Positions 23,813 through 32,291 of a DNA stretch of 53,528 bases are shown in pieces; position 1 is the stretch's first letter, and each line of letters starts with the position of its first letter. Position numbers and translations under genes: made by a program. The DNA comes from JBBQKG01 sp038326655. GTDB taxonomy: Bacteria; Actinomycetota; Thermoleophilia; Solirubrobacterales; JBBDJG01. The notes under the pieces were generated by a model. That model was not told the origin of the DNA. It was given only the letters and a program-made list of their open reading frames with translations, and ran no database searches. The stretch is from assembly GCA_038326655.1 (NCBI GenBank), contig JBBQKG010000023.1, positions 1 through 53,528 on the forward strand, in the 5' to 3' direction.

Positions 23813-25663
23813 CTAGTCTGCGGGCTGCGGGGAGGCCTCGGAGTCCATGCGCCGGCGCTCGCGCATGATCTCCTCGATGCGGTCGCGCCAGATGTGGCTG
23901 TGGACCCACATGTTGTACCGATTCGCCAGGGAGCGGTCGCTCGACTGCTCCGGCGTCGCCGAGTACGACTGCCCCTCGAGGTGGTAGAGCTCGACGTCCG
24001 ACAGGTACCAGTTCTCCCGACCGCTCTCCGTGAGCTGGAGGCAGAGGTCGGAGTCCTCGTAGTCGCCCCGCACGAAGATCTTTCGCAGGCCGCCGAGATG
24101 CTGGTAGAGGGTACGGTCGATCATCATGCAGGCGCCCGACACGAGCGGCACCGAGCGTGCGACGTTGGCGGCGGGCAGGCTCCGATGCATGCCCTTGAAG
24201 TAGTGGGCGTCCTGCCATACCGACGAGCCGGGCGGCTGGTAGAAGTACATCCCGGCGTGCTGGATCGAATCGTCCTCGAACAGCAGCTTCACGCCCAGCG
24301 CGCCGATGTGCGGGACGGAGTCGTAGAACTCCCGCATGCGGGAGAGCCAGCCGGGCCGGTCCGGGAGGATGTCGGAGTTGAGGAGCAGCAGCAGACGACC
24401 TTCGGCGATCGAGGCGCCCGCGTTGTTGGCGCCGGCGAAGCCGACGTTGCGCTCGAGCACCGCGACCCTGAAGGGCACCTGGTACAGCGGCGTGAGCTGC
24501 GCTGCACGATCGAGGAACTCGTCCTCCTGCTCGGGAGAGTCCAGCACGTAGATGAGGTCCGCCTGTGAGATCTCAGGGTCGCTGACGAACTCCGAAAGCT
24601 GCATCTCGAGATGGTCGAGGCGCTTGTAGACCGGCACGACGATCGAGACGTCGGCCCTCGTGGGCGGCGTGCCGAACTGCACGAGCCGTTCCACCTTGCC
24701 TTCTCCGACCTGCCTCTGGATGCGGCTGATCGCCGGATAGACGTGGTCGGCCATCAGCTCCTCGTCCGGCAGCCGATCGTGGTGCGGGTCGCGCAGGATC
24801 GTGTCGCGCACCGCGATCGTGTCGCGCGTCACCGGCGGCCCGCTGACCTCGACGGCGTCGCCATCGACGGTCTCCATCTCGAGCAGCCAGCCTTCGCCGG
24901 CGAGGCTCGGCGCGCCGAGCTCGATGAAGCAGTGGAAGCCGTGCTTGGTGCGCGGCGCGTCGGTGTGCGAGGAGAAGAAGGTCGCCACGTCCGGGCGCGC
25001 GGTCCGGTACATGCGCTCGAGCAGCTCTGCACGCGAGCCCTCCGGCGAGACCGCGGTGACGCGCGTGACCGACATGTCCTCGTCGTGCAGCCAGCCCTCC
25101 AGGTAGAACGAGCGATCGTCCACGGCGAGCACCTGGTCGAGGTGCAGCCCGCGCGGCTGGTTTTCAGAGATCACGCACGCCGGCAGGCGCTCACGCAGGG
25201 CTTCGCGGGCAGCGTTCAGGCGCGGCGAGAGCGCCGCGCGTTCGCGGCGCGGGACCGAGTCCAGCGTTGCTGCCAGGAACTCGGTGACGCGATTGCGCTC
25301 GGGCGGGTCGTACGAGGCGAGACTCCTCCGCACCAGCGTCTGAAGGTCCGTCACTGCCGCGCTGAGGTCCTTGGCGCTCAGATCGACCGCAGCGTCGCCC
25401 ACGTTCAGCTCCAGCACGCCCTCGCCGCCGAGCAGTTGCTCGAGGCCGGGTAGCGTGAAGATCAGCAGCTCGGTGCCGTCCACCTCGAGCAGACGGGCGT
25501 CGGGATGCCGTCGCTCGTCGCCCGCACGCACGATCGGTGTCGAGCCCTGCAGCGACCCGGCGAGCACCAGCGCACTCGGCCCGAGCCAGGCGGCGTGCTC
25601 GATCGTGACCTGCGGCCGGCCGTTCGCCATGCCGCCGGCTTCCGCTCCGTGCTGCTCAAGCAC
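23813..25663 (-). CDS. GT2 glycosyltransferase with N-terminal beta-rich domain (paralogue of 19049)
   Basis: 616 residues from GTG 25663, overlapping the upstream gene by 8 bases; ATG at residue 12 is an alternative. N-terminal region about 190-300 contains RSFYLEGWLHDEDMSVTRVT and AVSPEGSRAELL, matching the paralogue. GT2 domain from about 335: DVSIVVPVYKRLDHLEMQ, LIYVLDSPEQ, NVGFAGANNAG, LLLNSDILPD, GALGVKLLFEDDSIQHAG, then YEDSDLCLQLTESGRENWY. The two paralogues lie in opposite operons that converge, suggesting an old duplication within the locus. Confidence 0.9.
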   Translation of the reverse strand: MLEQHGAEAGGMANGRPQVTIEHAAWLGPSALVLAGSLQGSTPIVRAGDERRHPDARLLEVDGTELLIFTLPGLEQLLGGEGVLELNVGDAAVDLSAKDLSAAVTDLQTLVRRSLASYDPPERNRVTEFLAATLDSVPRRERAALSPRLNAAREALRERLPACVISENQPRGLHLDQVLAVDDRSFYLEGWLHDEDMSVTRVTAVSPEGSRAELLERMYRTARPDVATFFSSHTDAPRTKHGFHCFIELGAPSLAGEGWLLEMETVDGDAVEVSGPPVTRDTIAVRDTILRDPHHDRLPDEELMADHVYPAISRIQRQVGEGKVERLVQFGTPPTRADVSIVVPVYKRLDHLEMQLSEFVSDPEISQADLIYVLDSPEQEDEFLDRAAQLTPLYQVPFRVAVLERNVGFAGANNAGASIAEGRLLLLLNSDILPDRPGWLSRMREFYDSVPHIGALGVKLLFEDDSIQHAGMYFYQPPGSSVWQDAHYFKGMHRSLPAANVARSVPLVSGACMMIDRTLYQHLGGLRKIFVRGDYEDSDLCLQLTESGRENWYLSDVELYHLEGQSYSATPEQSSDRSLANRYNMWVHSHIWRDRIEEIMRERRRMDSEASPQPAD

Positions 25664-26999
25664 TCTCTACCGCCTCCAGTCGCCGGTCGCCGTCGACCCC
25701 GTCGCGCCGCTCGAGCAGCTCTCTGTAGATCGTGGTCGTCATCGCGAGGTCCTCTTCTACGCTGTGGGCGGGCCGTCGCGGAACCCGGGCGTGCAGCTGC
25801 TCCCAGAGCCCCGGTGTCCCGGCCGCACGTTCGATCGTCTTCGCGAGGTCATGTGGATCGCCGGTGCGGAAGTGCAGCCCGTTGACGCCGTGAACGACCT
25901 TCTCGGACATGCCGCCGATGTCGCTCGAGATCACCGGCCGGCCGTTCTGAAACGCCTCCCACACCGTGATCGGCCCGGTCTCCCACCAGATCGAGGGCAC
26001 CACGACCCAGTCGATCCGGGCCATCAGCTTGGGGATCGCGCCCCGCTCGTAGGGCCCGAGGAACTTCACGTTGCCACGGTCGGCGCCGAGCAGCGCCTCG
26101 AAGCGCTCGCGGAAGACAGGGTTCTGGATCTCGAGGTTCCCGCCGAAGATCCACAGCTCGCCGTCGAAGCCGCTGCCGAGCAGGTCCATCGCCTCCAGCA
26201 GGACGTCCGCCCCCTTGTAGGGGCTGAGCTGGCCGAAGTAGGCGAAGCGGTTGCGCGAGCGGATGTCGTCCTCCAGCTCGAAGTCGTCGGCCGTGGTCTC
26301 CATCGGCGGGCGGCTGTGGGGCTGCACGACGATCTTCGCACTAGGGATGCCCCAGTCGACGTAGCGCTCGGCCACGTACTCACTCGGTGCCACGAACCGG
26401 TCCACCAGCTCGAGCTGGGACTGGATGAAGCGCTTGCGCATGTAGAACGTCTGTGGCGAGATGTTGGGGAAGCACTCGTGACATCGCCGTGGCGACTCCT
26501 CGTCGCAGAGCTCGTTGTGCATGGTCCGCACCATCTGCCCGTCCCGGTGGCAGATCGGGATGTAGTCGTGCAGGGAGTAGACGATTGGCGCATCCGGAAG
26601 CGCGTTGCGGGTGGCGCGCAGCATGTCGTAGCCCAGGAAGAGGGTGTGGTGGAAATGCACGATGTCGGGCCGGTGACCCATGAGGAACTCGGCATAGGCC
26701 CGCGTGAGGTCGTCCTTGTCCGCCGACCGCCCGAACAGCGCGTCGTAGTTCGAGAGGTCGCGCGCGACGTGGTTGTAGAAGAGGTACTGGTTCGGGTCGG
26801 CGCCGACCAGCGCGAAGGGCGAGCTGGTGTCCGCGCGCGTGACCTGCGCGTAGGGCGGGCCAGTGCGCGCGAGCAGGACCGGCTCGAACTCACCGCGCTG
26901 CTTCGCTGCCTCGTAGAGGTCCTGGACGCAGAACTCCAGGCCTCCCGGCCGCACCGCCGCATGGTTGTGGCTGACGTATAGGACCTTGAAAGCGGCCAT
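25656..26999 (-). CDS. GT4 glycosyltransferase (Cys-motif family, copy 3)
   Basis: 447 residues from ATG 26999, sharing one base with the upstream stop (TGATG). VLYVSHNHAAVRPGGLEF, DIVHFHHTLFLGYDM, HDYIPICHRDGQMVR, ELCDEESPRRCHECFP, FFGQ-like YFGQLSPYKGADV, and WWETGPITVWEAFQNG then RPVISSDIGG. The WWETGP variant links it to the gene at 30959 rather than to copies 1, 2 and 4, which have WWEN. Predicted NDP-sugar-dependent GT-B enzyme of the minus-strand operon. Confidence 0.92.
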   Translation of the reverse strand: MAAFKVLYVSHNHAAVRPGGLEFCVQDLYEAAKQRGEFEPVLLARTGPPYAQVTRADTSSPFALVGADPNQYLFYNHVARDLSNYDALFGRSADKDDLTRAYAEFLMGHRPDIVHFHHTLFLGYDMLRATRNALPDAPIVYSLHDYIPICHRDGQMVRTMHNELCDEESPRRCHECFPNISPQTFYMRKRFIQSQLELVDRFVAPSEYVAERYVDWGIPSAKIVVQPHSRPPMETTADDFELEDDIRSRNRFAYFGQLSPYKGADVLLEAMDLLGSGFDGELWIFGGNLEIQNPVFRERFEALLGADRGNVKFLGPYERGAIPKLMARIDWVVVPSIWWETGPITVWEAFQNGRPVISSDIGGMSEKVVHGVNGLHFRTGDPHDLAKTIERAAGTPGLWEQLHARVPRRPAHSVEEDLAMTTTIYRELLERRDGVDGDRRLEAVESA

Positions 27000-28297
27000 C
27001 AGGGAGCCGCCGCGACGGCGGCCTGCGCCGGTGCGCGTTCGGCCAGCAGCCGCGTGTAGAGGTCCGACAGGATCGTGACGTGGTCGTCCATCAGGCGGGG
27101 GGGCTTGATGCCGGCCCGGAGCCTCTCCCACAGGCCCGGCGTGATCGCGGCCCGGTGCAGCACGTCGGCGAGATGCTCGTCGTCGGCCCGGGTGAAATGG
27201 AGGCCGTTCACGCCGTCTGCGACCTTCTCCGCCATGCCGCCGATGTCGCTGCAGATCACCGGACGGCCACTCAAGCAGGCCTCGCTGATCACAAGCGGTG
27301 CGTTCTCCCACCAGATCGAGGGCACCACCACCCAGTCGATCTCGCCCATCAGCCGAGGCACGTCGTCGTTCTCGTAGGGGCCCGCGAAGTTGACCGTCGC
27401 GCGCGTCGCCTCCAGCAGACGGTCGAGCTCGACCTGGAGCTCTCTCGGAGCGTGCTTGTAATTCGCGCCGTTGACCGTCAGCGTGCCGTCGAACTCTGGG
27501 CCGAGCAGCTCCATCGCCCGCAGCAGCACGTCGACGCCCTTGTACGGGTTCAGCTGGCCGAAGAAGCCGAAGCGGTTGCGGGCGCCCTCCCCCGTTGGCG
27601 CCGGCGCCACCGGCCGGAAGCCGTAGTCCTCGTGCAGGATGCGCTCACGAGGAATTCCCCAGTCCACGTATCGCTCGAGCAGGAAGGCGCTGGGCGCGAC
27701 GAAATGGTCGACGAGCGCCAACTGCGACTGGATGAAGCGCTTTCGCATGTAGAAGGTTTCGGTTCCGGTCTCCGGGAAGCATTCGTTGCAGCGGCGGGGG
27801 GACTCCTCCGTGCACAGCTCGTTGTTGCCGGTCCGGACCATCTGCCCGGCACGGTTGCAGATCGGCCAGTACTCCTGGAACGTGTAGACGATCGGCACGT
27901 CCGGCAACGTGTTTCTCACGACGCGCACCATGTCGTAGCCGAGATATGCGCTGTGCTGGAAATGCACGACGTCAGGGCGTTGCGCCTCCAGGAACTCCTG
28001 CAAGGCCCGCGCGATGCGGTCCTTGGTCCCGGCGAGGCGGCCGAAGAGCTGCTCGAAGTCGTCGAACTCGGTATAGAGCAAATACTGGTTGGGGTCCTCG
28101 TTCACGAGCGCCAGCGGCGTGTCCTCGTGGGGCGCGTCCGTCGGCGAGAAGGGGCGTCCGGCACGGGCCAGCAGCAGCGGCTCGAATTCCTCCGAGCCGG
28201 TGAAGGCGTCGTACAGGTTCTTGACGTACATCTCGACCCCCCCGACGAGCAGCTCGGGATGGTTGTGCACGACCAAGAGCACCGTTTTTCTAGGCAT
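26999..28297 (-). CDS. GT4 glycosyltransferase (Cys-motif family, copy 4)
   Basis: 432 residues from ATG 28297, overlapping the upstream gene by 8 bases. VLLVVHNHPELLVGGVEMY, DVVHFQHSAYLGYDM, EYWPICNRAGQMVR, ELCTEESPRRCNECFPE, FFGQLNPYKGVDV, WWENAPLVISEACLSG. All landmarks of the family are intact. It lies between the module-bearing GT2 and copy 3, with coupled translation on both sides. Confidence 0.92.
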   Translation of the reverse strand: MPRKTVLLVVHNHPELLVGGVEMYVKNLYDAFTGSEEFEPLLLARAGRPFSPTDAPHEDTPLALVNEDPNQYLLYTEFDDFEQLFGRLAGTKDRIARALQEFLEAQRPDVVHFQHSAYLGYDMVRVVRNTLPDVPIVYTFQEYWPICNRAGQMVRTGNNELCTEESPRRCNECFPETGTETFYMRKRFIQSQLALVDHFVAPSAFLLERYVDWGIPRERILHEDYGFRPVAPAPTGEGARNRFGFFGQLNPYKGVDVLLRAMELLGPEFDGTLTVNGANYKHAPRELQVELDRLLEATRATVNFAGPYENDDVPRLMGEIDWVVVPSIWWENAPLVISEACLSGRPVICSDIGGMAEKVADGVNGLHFTRADDEHLADVLHRAAITPGLWERLRAGIKPPRLMDDHVTILSDLYTRLLAERAPAQAAVAAAP

Positions 28298-30671
28298 CCG
28301 TTTTACGATCCCCCCCGCGTTTCCACGATAGAGGAAAGATGCCAAGGAACCGGCGGGCGCCCGCGTCGTGTGGACGCTCGGCGTACTTGCCGGTCCGCCG
28401 CGGCTCGGAATGCCGCTCGAGCATGTCGGCGGCCGGCATCGCCTCCAGCTCCCACAGCTCGCCGGCCTGCTCCTGCCGGGTGATGAAACGGTGATGAGAC
28501 CTGAGGTGCTCGACCACCTCGAAGGCGTCCTCGTGCCATGCGAACGACGAGCGCGGGATCACGAGGAACTCGACGCCCTCGCCCGCAAGCCGTTCGAGCT
28601 CGTCGATCGCCTCGCCCGGCGTCGCGGCCGACAGCTGTAGCGCGTCGTAGCCGGTGAGGCCGGCGAGGTCTGCGCGGTGCTGGCTCAGTACCGCGACTCG
28701 GCTTCCAGCCGGCAGCAGGCTCCCCACGATGCTCGGGAGCAGCGGCTGCTCGAGCTCGAACACGAGCCCCGTGTCGTGGTCGTAGCCGGCCGTGACGGCA
28801 CGGCTGCGGAGGTGCGCGGCAAAGCCCGCGTAGTGGTCCAGCCACCACTTGCCCACGCTCGGAATCACGAGGTACTGCGCGCCGCTCGAGCGGAGCTGCT
28901 CGAGCTGCTCGATTGCATCGTCGTCGTCGGCGGGGTAATAGCCGCGGTAGCGGCCGTCGTCGGCGCGGGGGAAATGCCAAGCGCGACGGTCCCCCAACTC
29001 GAGCAGGGCGTCGTCTCCACGACTCACGACGAGCACCGTGGCGCCGGCCGGTACCGAAGCTTCGACAAGCGCGTGCACCCGCTCGACGAGCGCGGCGTAC
29101 TGCGCGCTCGTCAGCCCGGGGCGCGCGGGGGTCGCATCTGTGTCGTCGTCGGGGAGGGGGGCCGCGGGCACGGCGGGCGCGGGCGCATCGATCGCCGTGC
29201 GCAGGTCGAAGATCATGCAGCTGTCCAGGGACGTGGCCGCCCCGTAGCGATCGTTCAGGTGGCGCGCAAAGCCCGGATAGTGCTCGATCCACCAGAACGC
29301 CGGCCTGGGGAGGACGAGGTACTCGGCGCCGCTCGCGCGTAGCTCCTCGAAGTGGGCGATCGCGTCGTCGTCGCCGGCGGGGTAGTAGCCCCTGTAGCGG
29401 CCGTCCTCGGCACGCGGAAAATGCCAGCCTTCGCGAGCGCCGATGTCGAGCAACTGGTCGTCGCCCTTGCTGACCACCAGCACGGTCGAGCCCTCCGGAA
29501 TCTTCTTTCTGACGGCGTCGACCACGTCGACGACCACGCCCGCGTATCCCGGCGGGCGCGTGTGCGACGATGGTGGGGTCGGCGAAGCAGGCGTCGCAGG
29601 CCGAGCCTGATGGTGCGGGAGCGCATCGGCCAGCTGGGCCCGAAGGGCTTCGGCGACCTCGTCCGCACGCTGGTTCGTCCGGCCCCTGCGGGCCGCCGCT
29701 CCCACCACGATCCGAGGGCGGCTCGAACCGCCTCCTCCCCGTCGCGGCCTGGCGCTGCCGTTTGCATGCTCTCTGCCTGAGGACCTGATCACCTCCCGGA
29801 GCAGCTCCAGCATCTGGCGCGAACGGATCTGGAGCACCTCGGCCTCTTTGCGCCTGCCTCCGTCGCCCTTTACGAGCTCGGGCGAGAACCGCAGCAGGTC
29901 GAGCAGGCCGTCTTCGAGGTAATAGGCGAGCTCGTCGGACCGCACGCGCGCGCCCCACCGCTCGCGGTAGAGCTTCGCCGAGCGCCCTTCGTGGAAGTGG
30001 GCGGCGCGCGACGCCGACTCGAGGTGGTACAGCACGCTCGCGGGGCAATAGTGAACCTCGTGTCCCTGCTCGCCCAGGCGCAGGCAGAGATCGACGTCCT
30101 CGAGGTCGTTGTGGTAATCGGTGTCGAAGCCCCCGAACTCGTCGAACACCCCGGCGCGGATCAGCATGCAGGCCGCGGTCACGGCCTGGAAGCGACGTGG
30201 CTTCATCACCGCCGGGTGCTCGGGGGGAAATCCGACGTAGACGTGCAGGGGATCTCCGGAGACGCTGAACGCGACTCCCGCGTGCTGGATCGTCCGGTCC
30301 GGATACAGGAGCCGGCTGCCCACGACCGCTGCCTCCGGATGGTCGTCCGCGTACCGGGCCAGTGCGTCGAGCCACCCGTCCTCGGTGATCGTGTCGTTGT
30401 TCAGGAGCACCAGATACCGGCCCTCGGCGGCGGCGGCGCCGGCATTGCAGGCGGTCGCGAAGCCGGAGTTCTGCTCGAGCCTGACGGACCGCACGCGGTC
30501 TCCGTAGGATTCGAGCATCGCCGGCGTGGTGTCGCTCGAAGAATCGTCCACGACGACCACCTCGAAGCCCACCTCGGGCGGCGCCGCGAAGATCGATTCG
30601 AGGCATTGCCGCGTCAGCGCAGCCTTGTTGTGCACTGGGATGATGATCGAGCAGGTGTTCTCTGTCGCCAT
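28290..30671 (-). CDS. GT2 glycosyltransferase with three C-terminal WWLDHY modules
   Basis: 793 residues from ATG 30671 (MATENTCS); an in-frame start at 30740 is less likely. GT2 domain 5-260: CSIIIPVHNKAALTRQCLE, VVDDSSSDTTP, LLNNDTITED, QHAGVAF, LEDVDLCLRLGEQGHEVHY. An Arg/Ala-rich linker (about 310-390) precedes three modules: one at nt 29205-29500 (VVSKGDDQLL, WHFPRAEDGRYRGYYP, WWIEHYPGFARHL), one at 28755-29050 (VVSRGDDALL, WWLDHYAGFAAHL) and a degenerate one at 28440-28715 (AVLSQHRADL, EFLVIP, FAWHEDAF). First gene of the minus-strand operon. The tandem modules are the strongest evidence that they are independent folding units. Confidence 0.88.
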   Translation of the reverse strand: MATENTCSIIIPVHNKAALTRQCLESIFAAPPEVGFEVVVVDDSSSDTTPAMLESYGDRVRSVRLEQNSGFATACNAGAAAAEGRYLVLLNNDTITEDGWLDALARYADDHPEAAVVGSRLLYPDRTIQHAGVAFSVSGDPLHVYVGFPPEHPAVMKPRRFQAVTAACMLIRAGVFDEFGGFDTDYHNDLEDVDLCLRLGEQGHEVHYCPASVLYHLESASRAAHFHEGRSAKLYRERWGARVRSDELAYYLEDGLLDLLRFSPELVKGDGGRRKEAEVLQIRSRQMLELLREVIRSSGREHANGSARPRRGGGGSSRPRIVVGAAARRGRTNQRADEVAEALRAQLADALPHHQARPATPASPTPPSSHTRPPGYAGVVVDVVDAVRKKIPEGSTVLVVSKGDDQLLDIGAREGWHFPRAEDGRYRGYYPAGDDDAIAHFEELRASGAEYLVLPRPAFWWIEHYPGFARHLNDRYGAATSLDSCMIFDLRTAIDAPAPAVPAAPLPDDDTDATPARPGLTSAQYAALVERVHALVEASVPAGATVLVVSRGDDALLELGDRRAWHFPRADDGRYRGYYPADDDDAIEQLEQLRSSGAQYLVIPSVGKWWLDHYAGFAAHLRSRAVTAGYDHDTGLVFELEQPLLPSIVGSLLPAGSRVAVLSQHRADLAGLTGYDALQLSAATPGEAIDELERLAGEGVEFLVIPRSSFAWHEDAFEVVEHLRSHHRFITRQEQAGELWELEAMPAADMLERHSEPRRTGKYAERPHDAGARRFLGIFPLSWKRGGDRKTDA

Positions 30672-30834
30672 CAGACGATGCTCTCGAAGTCGATTGGCTC
30701 TCTCTCGGTGCCGGCAGGGTGGCCTGCCGCGCTTGCGCACGGACCAGCGCGCCCGTCTTCGCGAGCCGCTGGACGGCGATCCCCCTGCGATCCCGCCTCG
30801 GAAAGCCTCGACGCAACGGCGGTCCTACCGGTCA

Positions 30835-30840
30835 ATAGTA
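30835..30840 (-). promoter_or_regulatory. Possible -10 element (TACTAT) of the minus-strand operon
   Basis: TACTAT read on the minus strand, within the 287-bp divergent gap 30672-30958. Transcription would start near 30828, about 157 bases before the ATG at 30671. No clear -35. Confidence 0.28.
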
Positions 30841-30910
30841 CCGGGGTAACCAGGCTCTTCGCCCGCTCGATCTGGGCTGGAATCGACGAGGCGAATGCGC
30901 AGTTCTGTGC

Positions 30911-30916
30911 TACGGT
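30911..30916 (+). promoter_or_regulatory. Possible -10 element (TACGGT) for the GT4 gene
   Basis: TACGGT in the extended context TGTGCTACGGT, 43 bases before the TTG start at 30959, which has GGAG at 30947-30950. Same hexamer as at 1040. Confidence 0.35.
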
Positions 30917-30958
30917 CGATTGACGGGTCCCGCTCTCGCCAGGGACGGAGAAATACCG

Positions 30959-32281
30959 TTGTCGAAGCACAGGCTTCTCTTCGTAACCTCGAATCACCAC
31001 GCGATCCGGCCCGGCGGCCTGGAGTCCTATGTACGCGATCTGTACGAGCAGTTTCGCGACTCGGACGAGTTCGAGCCGATCCTGCTCGCACGTGCCGGCG
31101 AGCCGTTCACGGAGCCGACTCCGAGCCATGGCTGGTCTCCCTGGGCGATGGCGGGCGGCGACCCGAACCAGTACCTGTTCTACACGGACATGTTCCGGTC
31201 GGTCTGGGACCCGCTGCACGGTCGCTGGGCCTTCAAGGACATCACGACGCGGTTCTACCGCGACTTCCTGCTCGCACAGAAGCCCGACATTGTCAACTTC
31301 CAGCACCTCAACCACCTGGGCTACGAAATGGTGCGGGTCACGCGCGACACCTTTCCGGACGTCCCGCTCGTCTACACCCTCCACGAGTACCTCTCGATCT
31401 GCTTCCGCGACGGCCAGATGGTCCGGACCGGCACCAACGAGCTGTGCCAGAAGATGTCGCCGCGGCGCTGCAACGAGTGCTTCCCCGAGGTGAGCCCGCA
31501 GAGCTTCTTCGCGCGCAAGCGGTTCATCCAGTCCCATCTCGCGCTGATCGACCGCTTCATCGCGCCGTCGGACTACGTGAAGGCCCGGTACGTCGACTGG
31601 GGGCTGCCGGCCGAGAAGATCCAGGTCGAGCCGCAGGGCATGTTGCCCGTGACCGGCCGCGTGCCGGACATGCACGAGAGCCGGCCGCGGAACCGGTTTG
31701 CGTTCTTCGGGCAGCTGAACCCCTACAAGGGCGCCGACGTCCTGCTGGAGGCGATGGAGCGCCTCCACGGCTTCGACGGGCATTTGTGGATCTTCGGCGC
31801 GAACCTCGAGATCCAGCCGATCGAGTTCCAGGAGCGGATGCGCGCGTTGCTCGACCGCGAGCGCGGCAGCGTCACGTTCGCCGGCCCATACAAGCACTCC
31901 GAGCTGGGACGGCTGATGGCCGGCATCGACTGGGTGGTCGTGCCCTCGGTGTGGTGGGAGACCGGCCCGATCGTCGTGCTCGAGGCGTTCCAGCACGGCC
32001 GGCCGGTGATCTGCAGCGACATCGGCGGGATGTCGGAGAAGGTCACCGACGGCGTCAGCGGCCTTCACTTCAGGACACGCAACGCACGACATCTTGCGGA
32101 GGTGATGGCGCGCGCCGCCGAGACTCCTGAGCTCTGGGAAGAGCTCCGCGCCGGGATCCCGTCCGAGCCGCCGCGCTGGATGAGCGACCACGTCGAGATC
32201 CTGAGCGACCTGTACAGGCGGCTGCTCGCCGAGCGCTCGAGTGCCGGCGCCGCGGACCGCACGCTGATCGCGGGCGCGTAG
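30959..32281 (+). CDS. GT4 glycosyltransferase (Cys-motif family, copy 5)
   Basis: 440 residues from TTG 30959, chosen for the GGAG eight bases upstream; TTG 30920 would add 13 residues. LLFVTSNHHAIRPGGLESY, DIVNFQHLNHLGYEM, HEYLSICFRDGQMVR, ELCQKMSPRRCNECFPE, FFGQLNPYKGADV, WWETGPIVVLEAFQHG, RPVICSDIGG. A single-gene unit, divergent from the minus-strand operon and ending 10 bp from the convergent gene at 32292. Closest in motif detail to copy 3. Confidence 0.92.
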   Translation: MSKHRLLFVTSNHHAIRPGGLESYVRDLYEQFRDSDEFEPILLARAGEPFTEPTPSHGWSPWAMAGGDPNQYLFYTDMFRSVWDPLHGRWAFKDITTRFYRDFLLAQKPDIVNFQHLNHLGYEMVRVTRDTFPDVPLVYTLHEYLSICFRDGQMVRTGTNELCQKMSPRRCNECFPEVSPQSFFARKRFIQSHLALIDRFIAPSDYVKARYVDWGLPAEKIQVEPQGMLPVTGRVPDMHESRPRNRFAFFGQLNPYKGADVLLEAMERLHGFDGHLWIFGANLEIQPIEFQERMRALLDRERGSVTFAGPYKHSELGRLMAGIDWVVVPSVWWETGPIVVLEAFQHGRPVICSDIGGMSEKVTDGVSGLHFRTRNARHLAEVMARAAETPELWEELRAGIPSEPPRWMSDHVEILSDLYRRLLAERSSAGAADRTLIAGA

Positions 32282-32291
32282 CCCGCACCGC

